From Yinghuangia aomiensis (GTDB lineage: Bacteria; Actinomycetota; Actinomycetes; Streptomycetales; Streptomycetaceae): a stretch of DNA of 64,000 bases. A program made the translations under genes and the position numbers. The stretch's first letter is position 1; each line of letters begins with the position of its first letter. Under the pieces are notes generated by a model. It was not told the origin of the DNA. It worked only from the letters and a program-made list of their open reading frames with translations, and did not search any database. Positions 24,265-33,358 of this stretch are shown piece by piece. The stretch spans positions 1-64,000 of the forward strand of contig NZ_BAABHS010000027.1 of the NCBI RefSeq assembly GCF_039542225.1, in the 5' to 3' direction.

Positions 24265-25731
24265 ATGGTTCTCGCCATGCCCAAGGCGTCGGCACCACCT
24301 TCCGCCGACCCCACGCGATTCGGCGCCCGCCACGCCTTGACGCTGACTGCGTTGCTGCTGGCGGTTCAGCTTGTCCCCATCGTCGGGTTGATCGGCGGGA
24401 ACGCTCAGTCGGAAGTGGCGATCCACTTCCATACGACGAAGATCGCGTGGTTCAACCTGACCGGGGCGCTGGTCGGCACGTTCGTCATGCCGTTCGCGGT
24501 CAAGGCAGCCAACATCTACGGCAAGAAGCGCATGATGGTCGCCCTGACGATCTGCGGCCTCGTCGGCGACCTCATCGCGGCCGTCGCGACGAACTACAGC
24601 ACGCTGCTGATCGGGCGCGGAGTGGCCGGCCTCTACAGCCCGCTCGGGCCGCTGGCCTACTCCATGGCGCGGGACGTCTTCCCGCGGAAGCTGGTCGGCC
24701 CCGCGAGCGGGCTCCTCGGGGGAGGTGTGGGGCTGGTTGCGCTCGGCGGCCCCTTCCTGTCCGGCTGGCTGATCGACAGCCACGGGTTCCGCGGCGCGCT
24801 GTGGTTCATGGTCATCGCCACCGTGGTCGTGCTGGGCCTGATCCTCGCCTTCATTCCCGAGAGCTCCGTCCGGGAGCGGGAAAGCCGGATGGACTGGCTG
24901 GGCGGACTCCTTCTGGGCGGCGGGCTCACCATGGTCGTCTACGCCATCGGCCAGGGTTCGGAATGGGGATGGACCAGCACGACGACGCTGGCGTGGGCCG
25001 GGGCGGGTGTCGTGGCCGTAGTGGCGTTCGGCTTCGTGGAAGGCCGGGTGGCGCATCCGCTGTTCCCGAAGGCCCTGCTCAGCCGCCGCCGGGTGTGGAC
25101 GGTGCTGCTGGCTACGTCCGTGGCCGCCGGGGCCGTCTACGCCGTGGGAACCATGATGCAGCTCCTGGCACTGATGCCGGCTATTCCCGGTGTCTCCGAC
25201 GGACTGGGGTGGTCGGCGACCCGGAACGCCACGGTCACGGCACCGATGAGCGCCCTGCTCCTGGTCGTGGCAGTGGCCACCGGCGCACTGGCCCGAAGGA
25301 CCGACACCCGCATCCTCCTCGCGGTGGGCGGCATCTTCACCGCCGGCGGATACGGCCTCGCTTCGCAGCTGCACCACTCTGCCGGCGACATCCTCGTGGT
25401 CGGACTCATCGCAGGCGTGGGCATGGGCATCGTCGTCGCGGTCGTGCCCATCATGGTCATCCAGTCGGTGTCATCCGAAGAACAGGCACTCGGCAACGGC
25501 GCGCAGAACATCGCGCAGGGCGTGGTCCAGGTAATCGCGACCCAGGTCGTGTTCGTAATCATGGCGCGCGACGGCAAGGTCATGCACGGGACGCAGTTCT
25601 ACCTCGACTCGGGCTTCACCCACGGCTTCTGGCTCATCGCCGCCATCTGCGCCGTCGGTGTGCCGCTCGCTCTGCTGATCCCGAAGATCCCGCGTTCCGA
25701 AAAGGTCGATTCCGCCGCCGACATCGGCTGA
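24265..25731 (+). CDS. DHA2-type MFS transporter (14 transmembrane segments)
   Basis: A 488-aa membrane protein from ATG 24265 (a second ATG, MPKAS, lies at 24277). About 14 hydrophobic segments can be counted, for example VQLVPIVGLIGG, FNLTGALVGTFVMPFAV, GLLGGGVGLVALGGPFLSGW (motif C-like) and LVVGLIAGVGMGIVVAVVPI, which fits the DHA2 drug:H+ antiporter family. It begins a rightward run with GH2, GH3 and LacZ-type genes and carries a LacI-type operator upstream. In this setting it could export an aglycone or side product, or import a glycoside; the sequence does not settle the direction. Confidence 0.87.
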   Translation: MVLAMPKASAPPSADPTRFGARHALTLTALLLAVQLVPIVGLIGGNAQSEVAIHFHTTKIAWFNLTGALVGTFVMPFAVKAANIYGKKRMMVALTICGLVGDLIAAVATNYSTLLIGRGVAGLYSPLGPLAYSMARDVFPRKLVGPASGLLGGGVGLVALGGPFLSGWLIDSHGFRGALWFMVIATVVVLGLILAFIPESSVRERESRMDWLGGLLLGGGLTMVVYAIGQGSEWGWTSTTTLAWAGAGVVAVVAFGFVEGRVAHPLFPKALLSRRRVWTVLLATSVAAGAVYAVGTMMQLLALMPAIPGVSDGLGWSATRNATVTAPMSALLLVVAVATGALARRTDTRILLAVGGIFTAGGYGLASQLHHSAGDILVVGLIAGVGMGIVVAVVPIMVIQSVSSEEQALGNGAQNIAQGVVQVIATQVVFVIMARDGKVMHGTQFYLDSGFTHGFWLIAAICAVGVPLALLIPKIPRSEKVDSAADIG

Positions 25732-25828
25732 CGTCACGCCCCGGTAAGCCGTGGGGACATCGGTCCTTGCAGCACCTCCTCTGCGGTCACCGACAAATCG
25801 GGCCGCCGGCACCACACAGGGAGCACGA

Positions 25829-28261
25829 GTGATCCGCCGTTCGTTCAACGAAGACTGGCAGATGCGGCCGAAGGTGAATCCCTTCGCCGAGTTGTCCGGC
25901 CAGGCCGTGCCCTACACGGCGGTCACTCTGCCCCACGACGCGATGATCGGGCTGCAGCGCGACAAGGAGTCGGGGGGCGAGGCAGGAGCGAACGCCTACT
26001 TCCCCGGCGGGGCGTTCGAGTACCGGAAGAACTTCTTCGTCCCGGCCGACCATCGTGGGCGGCACATTCTCGTCGAGTTCGAAGGCGTCTACCGAGATGC
26101 CACGGTGTATGTCAACGGCGCCTATGCGGGGCAGCGTCCTTACGGCTACTCGCGGTTCCACGTCGACATCGCACCGTTCCTGCGCTTCGGACAGGACAAC
26201 GAGATCCGCGTCGAAGCCCGGGCACACCGGGACGCCCGTTGGTACACCGGCGCCGGCATCTATCGCGACACCTGGATGCTCGTCGGAGGTCCGGTGCGGA
26301 TTGCCGCCGACGGCGTCCGCATCACCACCCCGGACATCGACGCGGACCTTGCGACCGTCGACGTGGCGAGCACCGTCGAGAACAAGTCCTGCGAAACGCG
26401 CACGCTGAGCCTGGCCACCGAGATCCGTGACGCCGACGGGACTACGGTCGCCCACGCAGACTCCCCCGTGACCGTGCTGCCCGGTGAATCCGCGGTCGTC
26501 CGCGCGAGGCACTACGTCGAGAGCCCGCTGCTGTGGGGGCCCGACACTCCCCACTTGTACACCGCGCACGTGAGCCTCACCGACGAAGAAGGCGGCCTCG
26601 ACAGCGAGACCGCGACATTCGGTATCCGCTCCCTCCGCCTCGATCCGCGACGCGGCCTGCGCCTCAACGGTGAGCCGGTCAAGCTGCGCGGTACCTGCGT
26701 GCACCACGACAACGGTGTGCTGGGCGCCGCGACATTCGCCTCGGCCGAGGAACGGCGCGTCCGGATCCTCAAGGAGGCCGGGTTCAACGCGATCCGCATG
26801 TCCCACTACCCGATGAGCGTTGCCATGCTGGACGCGTGCGACAGGCTCGGCATGCTGGTCATGGACGAGACCTTCGATGTGTGGACGTCGGCGAAGAGCC
26901 CGTTCGACTACAGCCTCGACTTCCCGGAATGGTGGGAACGGGACGTTGAGGCGATGGTGGCCAAGGACTTCAACCACCCCAGCGTCGTCATGTACTCGAT
27001 AGGGAACGAGATTCCCGAGACCGGCTCTCCGGCGGGCGCAGTGTGGGGCCGTCGGCTCGCCGAGAAGGTGCGGTCGCTCGACCCCACCCGGTACGTCACC
27101 AACGCGGTCAACGGAATGCTCGCCGTGATGGACGACCTGGCGAGCCTGCGGAAGCAGGCGGCCGAGGGCGCCGGCATCAACACGCTCATGGCGACTGATC
27201 CGGGCGACATGATGAACGCGGTCAGCACGTCGGAGCTGGTCACCCGGCGTACAGCCGAGTCGTTCGGTGTGCTCGACGTGGCGGGTATCAACTACGCGGA
27301 GGACCGCTACGGTCTCGACCGGGAACTGTTCCCCGACCGCATCATCGTCGGCACCGAGACGTTCCCGACCCGGATCGACCGCAACTGGCAGCTGGTCACA
27401 GAACACCCCCACGTCGTCGGGGACTTCACCTGGACGGGCTGGGATTACCTCGGCGAAGTGGGGGTCGGCCGAGCCCAGTACATCACCGAGGAGAACCCGC
27501 GGCCCGCCTTCGTCGCGCCTTACCCCCATCTGGTGGCCGGCTGCGGCGACATCGACATCACGGGCCACCGGCGCCCGGCGTCCTACTACCGCGAGATCGT
27601 CTTCGGGCTTCGCGACCGCCCCTACATCGCCGTCCAGCGCCCGGAACACCATGGCAAGACCTTCGCCGGTACACCGTGGGCGTGGAGCGATGCCCTGCCG
27701 AGCTGGACCTGGCCCGGCTTCGACGGAGCCCCGGTGGTGGTCGAGGTCTACAGCGACGCCGACGAAGTCGAACTCCTGCTCAACGGCCGTTCCCTGGGAC
27801 GTCGTCCGGTCGGCAAGGGTCACCGCTTCCGTACGGCGTTCGATGCGACCTACGAGCCGGGCGAGCTGACCGCGGTCGCCTACCGCGAGGGCCGGGAAAG
27901 CGGCCGCTGCGCCGTGCGGACCGCTGAAGGGCCACTCTGCCTGCAGACCGAGATCGACCGTCCCACCCTCAGCGCGACGGCCGGGGAACTGGCGTACGTG
28001 ACCTTCACACTCACTGACGCGCACGGCACCCCGCACTCGGCAGCCGACCGACCCCTCTGCGTCGAAGTATCGGGCGACGGCGTGCTCCAGGCCTTCGGCA
28101 GCGCGGACCCGTCCACCGAGGAACGCTTCGACACGGCGGAACGCCGAACGTTCGAGGGACGGGCCTTGGCCGTGCTCCGGCCGACAGGCCCCGGCAAGAT
28201 CCGCCTGGTCGCCACCGCTCCCGAGTGCGAACCGGTGGAGGTCCTGGTGACGGTCGAGTAG
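25829..28261 (+). CDS. GH2 glycoside hydrolase with DUF4982-like C-terminus
   Basis: An 810-aa enzyme. GTG 25829 (IRRSFNEDWQMRPK) is preferred over the upstream in-frame ATG because GGGAGC precedes it and homology starts there. It has the sugar-binding jelly roll (about 1-160, ENEIRVEARAHRDARWYTGAG), immunoglobulin-like domain and TIM barrel with MSHYPMSVAMLDACDRLGML. The acid/base Glu is in YSIGNEIPETG and the nucleophile Glu in IIVGTETFPTR. The C-terminus carries a DUF4982-type domain (PVVVEVYSDADEVELLLNGR). It is a retaining beta-galactosidase or beta-glucuronidase-like enzyme; specificity is not readable. No signal peptide. It lies 97 bp after the MFS gene. Confidence 0.92.
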   Translation: MIRRSFNEDWQMRPKVNPFAELSGQAVPYTAVTLPHDAMIGLQRDKESGGEAGANAYFPGGAFEYRKNFFVPADHRGRHILVEFEGVYRDATVYVNGAYAGQRPYGYSRFHVDIAPFLRFGQDNEIRVEARAHRDARWYTGAGIYRDTWMLVGGPVRIAADGVRITTPDIDADLATVDVASTVENKSCETRTLSLATEIRDADGTTVAHADSPVTVLPGESAVVRARHYVESPLLWGPDTPHLYTAHVSLTDEEGGLDSETATFGIRSLRLDPRRGLRLNGEPVKLRGTCVHHDNGVLGAATFASAEERRVRILKEAGFNAIRMSHYPMSVAMLDACDRLGMLVMDETFDVWTSAKSPFDYSLDFPEWWERDVEAMVAKDFNHPSVVMYSIGNEIPETGSPAGAVWGRRLAEKVRSLDPTRYVTNAVNGMLAVMDDLASLRKQAAEGAGINTLMATDPGDMMNAVSTSELVTRRTAESFGVLDVAGINYAEDRYGLDRELFPDRIIVGTETFPTRIDRNWQLVTEHPHVVGDFTWTGWDYLGEVGVGRAQYITEENPRPAFVAPYPHLVAGCGDIDITGHRRPASYYREIVFGLRDRPYIAVQRPEHHGKTFAGTPWAWSDALPSWTWPGFDGAPVVVEVYSDADEVELLLNGRSLGRRPVGKGHRFRTAFDATYEPGELTAVAYREGRESGRCAVRTAEGPLCLQTEIDRPTLSATAGELAYVTFTLTDAHGTPHSAADRPLCVEVSGDGVLQAFGSADPSTEERFDTAERRTFEGRALAVLRPTGPGKIRLVATAPECEPVEVLVTVE

Positions 28262-28316
28262 ACCGCGTGGCGCAATCAGCGAATCTTCATCACGACCACT
28301 ATGAGGAAGGCACGAT

Positions 28317-30136
28317 ATGGCTCAGCCGAGCCGCGTCGCCTCGACGCGCAATGACTTCCGCGGCGGTGCGCATGCCCCCCGTACGAGGACCCCACCCTCC
28401 CCGTCGACCAGCGGATCGAGGACCTCCTCGCGCGCATGACGCCCGAGGAGAAGGCGGGGCTGATGTTCCAGCACATCGCCATGCCTGGCGCGGACGGGGA
28501 ACTGGTCGACGATCCCGCCCAGACACGGTGGCTGCCCTTGGTCCGCGACATGATCGACAAGCAGGCGATCAACCACCTGAACCTGGTGGGGAGTGCCCTG
28601 CCTGCGCAGATCGCAGCCTGGCACAACACCGTGCAGGAAATCGCCGTCTCGACGCGCCTGGGCATTCCCATGACGCTGTCGAGCGACCCGCGGCACCACT
28701 TCACCGACAATCCCGCGACCTCGGCCATCGCCCTCGGATTCACCCAGTTCCCGGAAACGACCGGGCTTGCGGCCATCCGCGACGAAGAGCTGGTCCGCGA
28801 GTTCGCCGACCTGGTGCGCCGTGAGTACTTGGCCGTCGGAATCCGGGTGGCGCTGCACCCGCAGATCGACCTGGCGACCGAACCGCGCTGGTCCCGCATC
28901 AACGGCACCTTCGGCGAGAATGCGGAGCTGACCGGCCGTATGGCCGCCGCCTACATCCGCGGACTCCAAGGGGACCGGATCGGGCCGAACTCCGTGGCCG
29001 CGATGACGAAGCACTTCCCCGGCGGCGGCGCACAGAAGGACGGGGAAGATCCCCACTTCCCGCATGGCCGCGAACAGGTCTACCCGGGCGGCAGGTTCGA
29101 CTATCACCTCGCCCCCTTCCTCAAGGCCTTGGAGGCGGGGACTTCCCAGATCATGCCGTACTACGGCATGCCGGTCGGCACCGAGATGGAGCCGGTGGGG
29201 TTCGGGTTCAACCGCGGCGTGATCACCGGACTCCTCCGGGAGAAGCTCGGTTTCGACGGCATCGTCTGCACGGACTGGGGGCTGATCACCGACGCCCCGA
29301 TCTACGCCGCCCGCGCGTGGGGTGTGGAACACCTGAGCGAGTCCGAGCGGGTGCTGAAGGTCATCGAGGCCGGCTGCGACCAGATCGGCGGTGAGGCCTG
29401 TCCCGAGCTTCTCGTCGACCTCATCCGCGCCGGGCGGATCTCCTCGGAGCGGATCGACGCATCGGTACGGCGGCTGCTGCGCGAGAAGTTCGTCCTCGGC
29501 CTCTTCGACAACCCGTTCGTCGATGTCGACGCCGCCGCCGCGCTGGTCGGCGCGCCCGCGGCGCTCGAGGCAGGCCTCCTCGCACAGAGTCGGTCCGTCA
29601 CGGTCCTGAAGAATCCCGCGGCCCGGGAAGCGGCCGGGGACCCGTCCGCGCTCCTGCCGTTGGCGCCGGGAACCAGGCTGTACGTGGAAGGTGTCGACCC
29701 TCAGGTTGCCGCCGCCTACGGCACGGTCGTCGCCAGTCCCGAGGAAGCGGACGTGGCAATCCTGCGGCTGAAGACCCCGTACGAGGAGCGCTCCGGCTGG
29801 ATCGAGCAGAGCTTCCATTCCGGCAGCCTGGCGTTCGCCGACGAGGAGATCACGCGAATCCAGCGGGTGTGCGCGGCGGTGCCGACCGTGGTCGACATCT
29901 ACCTCGACCGCCCGGCGGTGTTCCCGGAGATCGCCGAAGCAGCGGCCGCGGTCGTCGCGAACTACGGTGCCGCCGACGCGCCGCTGTTGGACGTCCTCTT
30001 CGGGCATCGCCGGCCCGAGGGCAAACTGCCGTTCCAGCTTCCGCGTTCGATGGCCGACGTCGAACGTCAGCGCAGCGACGTCCCGAGCGACGGTAGCGAG
30101 GCCGTCTATCAGTTCGGGCACGGCTTGGCGTACTGA
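28317..30136 (+). CDS. GH3 glycoside hydrolase, copy 2, with apparent frameshift near the 5' end
   Basis: The best start is ATG 28317 behind GAGGAAGG. That frame is lost after about 20 codons at a run of six C (28375-28380). One extra C would give HAPPYEDPTLPVDQRIEDLL, the standard GH3 N-terminus, leading into MTPEEKAGLMFQH. As written, only ATG 28436 (566 aa) starts the long frame and it has no ribosome site. Other motifs: MTKHFPGGGAQKDGEDPHFP and nucleophile Asp in GIVCTDWGLITDAP. The C-terminal alpha/beta domain is present (LYVEGVDPQVAAAYGTVV, PLLDVLFGHRRPEGKLPFQL); no Fn3-like domain. No signal peptide. Confidence 0.85.
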
Positions 30137-30162
30137 CCGACTCCCCCGACCACGCACGCCGC

Positions 30163-30198
30163 GACGGGCGCGACGCCGCCCATGGCGCCGCGCCCGTC
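30163..30198 (+). terminator. Intergenic hairpin between GH3 and LacZ-type genes
   Basis: The arms GACGGGCGCGACGCC and GGCGCCGCGCCCGTC pair at 14 of 15 positions around a 6-base loop, within the 83-bp gap. It may act as a partial terminator or mRNA-end protector inside the run of hydrolase genes, lowering expression of the downstream gene. Confidence 0.5.
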
Positions 30199-30219
30199 AA
30201 CGACGAGGAAAGCCCGACG

Positions 30220-33200
30220 ATGAACCCCGACCACACCGACGTGTTCCGCGTACAACCTTGGGACGCGCCCGAGCTGACGTCGTCCAACCGTGTGCCGATG
30301 CACGCCGTGCCTCATGCCGAGCAGCTCTCGCTCGACGGCGCATGGGACTTCCAGCTGCTGCCACACCCGACAGCCGAACGAAGCGACCAGTGGCAGACCG
30401 CCCAGGTGCCCGGTCTGTGGACGATGCAAGGTGCAGGCGACCGCCCGCACTACACCAACATCCCCATGCCGTTCGCGTCGAACCTCCCGCATCCGCCCGA
30501 TGAGAACCCGACCGGCGTCTACCGGAGGACGTTCACCGCCGGTGATTGGGACGGCCGCCGGGTCGTCCTCCACGTCGGGGCCGCGGAGAGCGTGCTGCTG
30601 GTCCGGCTGAACGGATGGGATGTCGGGTTCAGCAAGGACTCCCACCTCGCGGCGGAGTTCGACATCACGGCGCAAGTGCAGCCCGGTGACAACGTCCTGG
30701 AACTGACCGTCGTCAAATGGTCGGACGCCACCTACGTCGAGGATCAGGATCACTGGTGGCACGGCGGTATCAGCAGGCCGGTGTTCATCTACACCACCGG
30801 CACGACGTACCTGGCCGACGTCCACGCGGTCGCGGACTTCGACGCTCAGCAGGCCGACGGTGACCTGAAGGTGGAGGTGCTGGTCTCCAGCACTGGGGTA
30901 CTGGCGCCCGGGTGGACCGTCCGTGCCCGAGTGCCGGACCTGTACGCGTCGGAGCCCGCAGCGGTCCCCATCGACGAGCCGCCGCCGGCCGTCCCGCAGG
31001 CAAGCGGCAAGAAGTACCCGGACGAACCGCCGGTTTCGCGCATCGCGGACGGGATGCTGGACCTGCGGACCTTGGACGCGGCGGGCGCAGCATTGTCCCC
31101 CGAACACAAGGCGATCGCCCAGCGCATGCACAAGCAGGCGATGCCGGGACGCATCGGCCACGTCGCGTTCCACAGCCCGGTGCCGACCGTCCGCCCGTGG
31201 TCGGCCGAGCAGCCCACCCTGTATCCCCTGGAAGTCGAACTGGTTTCGCCCACCGGGGAGTCGGCCGAACGTATCACGGTCCAGGTCGGGTTCCGCCGTG
31301 TCGAGATCCGCGGCCGGGACCTGCTGGTCAACGGCGGCCGGGTGTGGATCCAGGGGGTGAACCGCCACGACTTCAACGCTCGCACCGGCCGTGTCATCTC
31401 CCGCGATCAGATGCGCGCCGAACTCGCGATGCTCAAGCGCTTCAACGTCAACGCCGTCCGCACCTCGCACTACCCCAACGATCCGTACTTCCTCGAGCTG
31501 TGCGACGAATACGGGATGTATGTCGTGGACGAGGCGGACATCGAAGCGCACGGCCATTCCGGAACCGCTTGCGAAGACGCCCGTTACCTGGGGGCGTTCG
31601 TGGATCGAGTCTCCCGCATGGTGCGTCGCGACAAGAACCACCCGTCGGTGATCATGTGGTCGCTGGGAAACGAGAGCGGGTACGGCACCAACCACGACGC
31701 CGCCGCCGGATGGGCCCGGTCCTACGACCCGACGCGTCCGCTCCACTATGAAGGTGCGATCGCCGAGAACTGGCACGGCGGTCATCGCGCTACCGACGTG
31801 GTGTGCCCCATGTACCCAGCCTTCGACGCACTGCGGGCCTACGCAGCGCACCCCGCAGCCGACCGGCCGGTGATCGCGTGCGAATACGCCTACTCCCAGG
31901 GGAACTCGACCGGCGGTCTCGGCGACTACTGGGACTTGTTCGAGTCGACGCCGGGTCTCCAAGGCGGCTTCATCTGGGAGCTGTACGACCACGGACTCGA
32001 CCCTGATTGTGACGGCCGTTTCCGCTTCGGCGGCGACTTCGGAGACGAGCCCCATGACGGCGCCGTCTGTATCAACGGCATCGCGTTCTCCGACGGCACG
32101 CCCAAGCCCGCGCTTTTCGAGGCGCGGTACCTCTTCGCACCGGTCCGCATCCTGTCCGGTGCCGATGAGGCCAAGCACGGGCTGGTGCGTTTGCGAAACC
32201 GCCAGACCTTCCGCGACCTGTCCGGTCTCCGCCTGGGGCTGACCGTGGAACGGACGCAAGGACCAGGTGACTTGGTCGTCGTCGAAGCACCCGATATCCC
32301 CGCCGGCGGCGAAGGCGTCCTCGAGTTGCCCGAGGACATCGGTGCACAGCTCGCGGCACCCGATGCGGTCGCACTCACCGTGGTGGTACAGCTTGCCGAG
32401 GCAACCGCGTGGGCGGAAGCAGGTGACGAACTCGTCCGCCTCCATGTGCCGCTGCCTGTCGTCCCGCCGCGTCGGGCCGCCACCCCGGGGTCCGAAGCCG
32501 TGCTTCGCCTTGACGACGCGGGCCTCCTGGTGCACCCCTTGCTCAGCGACGCTCCCAAACTGTCGCTCTGGCGTGCGCCGACAGAGAACGATGTCTCCAT
32601 CGGCTTGGACTCCCGGTTCGTTCGCAGCGGTCTGTTCCGCGTCAGCCGCGCCCTGGTCGAGACGCGTGTCCGCGGTGCCACAGCAACTGTCGTCTGCGAG
32701 TACACGACCGCTTACGGCGCGGTCATCCAGCATCGTCAGGAAGTAACTGCGCTATCCGACGGTCTGTATGCCTTCCACGAGCACGTCGTCATTCCGGCGG
32801 ATATCGACGACATCCCGCGTCTGGGCATCGCATTCGCCACCGTTCCGGGTTTCGACACCGTCTCATGGCTCGGCTTGGGACCGCACGAGACGTATCCGGA
32901 CCGCAAGCGATCCGGCACGTATGCGCGTTGGAACTCCACTGTCGACGATCTGTTCGTCCCCTATTTGGTCCCCCAGGAGAACGGCGGGCGGGCGGATGTC
33001 AACGAATTCACCCTGGCCGACAGCGCCGGGAGCCGTGTCACGGTCATCAACGACCGGCCTGCGCAACTGAACGCATCCCACTACCTCCCCGCTGATCTGG
33101 AAGCCGCGGCTCACGCCTGGGAACTCGAGCCCCGGCCGGAGACCTTCATTCACGTCGACATCGCCCATCGGGGGATGGGAACCGGCGCGCTCGGCCCCGA

Positions 33201-33276
33201 CACGCTGCCGCAGTACCGGGTGGGTGGCGGCACCTACAGCTGGTCGTGGCAGCTGGAACTGGCTCAGGGAACGTAA
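30220..33276 (+). CDS. GH2 beta-galactosidase, LacZ-like
   Basis: A 1018-aa protein, the usual LacZ length, starting at ATG 30220 (MNPDHTDVFRVQPWDAPELT) with GAGGAAAG upstream. The order is: jelly roll (PGLWTMQG, HYTNIPMPFASNLPHPPDEN), two Ig-like domains, TIM barrel (RTSHYPNDPYFLELCDEYGM, VDEADIEAHGHS), then beta-galactosidase small chain domain from about residue 760. Acid/base Glu is in WSLGNESGYGTNHD and nucleophile Glu in VIACEYAYSQGNSTGG. It hydrolyses terminal beta-galactosides in the cytoplasm. It is the last gene of the rightward hydrolase run. Confidence 0.94.
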   Translation: MNPDHTDVFRVQPWDAPELTSSNRVPMHAVPHAEQLSLDGAWDFQLLPHPTAERSDQWQTAQVPGLWTMQGAGDRPHYTNIPMPFASNLPHPPDENPTGVYRRTFTAGDWDGRRVVLHVGAAESVLLVRLNGWDVGFSKDSHLAAEFDITAQVQPGDNVLELTVVKWSDATYVEDQDHWWHGGISRPVFIYTTGTTYLADVHAVADFDAQQADGDLKVEVLVSSTGVLAPGWTVRARVPDLYASEPAAVPIDEPPPAVPQASGKKYPDEPPVSRIADGMLDLRTLDAAGAALSPEHKAIAQRMHKQAMPGRIGHVAFHSPVPTVRPWSAEQPTLYPLEVELVSPTGESAERITVQVGFRRVEIRGRDLLVNGGRVWIQGVNRHDFNARTGRVISRDQMRAELAMLKRFNVNAVRTSHYPNDPYFLELCDEYGMYVVDEADIEAHGHSGTACEDARYLGAFVDRVSRMVRRDKNHPSVIMWSLGNESGYGTNHDAAAGWARSYDPTRPLHYEGAIAENWHGGHRATDVVCPMYPAFDALRAYAAHPAADRPVIACEYAYSQGNSTGGLGDYWDLFESTPGLQGGFIWELYDHGLDPDCDGRFRFGGDFGDEPHDGAVCINGIAFSDGTPKPALFEARYLFAPVRILSGADEAKHGLVRLRNRQTFRDLSGLRLGLTVERTQGPGDLVVVEAPDIPAGGEGVLELPEDIGAQLAAPDAVALTVVVQLAEATAWAEAGDELVRLHVPLPVVPPRRAATPGSEAVLRLDDAGLLVHPLLSDAPKLSLWRAPTENDVSIGLDSRFVRSGLFRVSRALVETRVRGATATVVCEYTTAYGAVIQHRQEVTALSDGLYAFHEHVVIPADIDDIPRLGIAFATVPGFDTVSWLGLGPHETYPDRKRSGTYARWNSTVDDLFVPYLVPQENGGRADVNEFTLADSAGSRVTVINDRPAQLNASHYLPADLEAAAHAWELEPRPETFIHVDIAHRGMGTGALGPDTLPQYRVGGGTYSWSWQLELAQGT

Positions 33277-33294
33277 TCGGACACGATGCCGAAT

Positions 33295-33330
33295 GACGCC
33301 GCCGGCGCCCCTATGGGCACCGGCGGCGTC
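33295..33330. terminator. Strong bidirectional hairpin between convergent genes
   Basis: Arms of 16 bases (GACGCCGCCGGCGCCC and GGGCACCGGCGGCGTC, 15 of 16 paired) flank the loop CTAT, in the 82-bp gap between LacZ-type and GH3 copy 3 genes. Confidence 0.75.
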
Positions 33331-33358
33331 GTCGCGTGTGGCCCCGCAGCGGGCGGCG

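Noticed and set aside
30109..32733. A long open frame on the minus strand opposite the LacZ-type gene
   Set aside because: It has no family resemblance and is explained by GC bias of the LacZ-type gene, whose catalytic motifs are all present.
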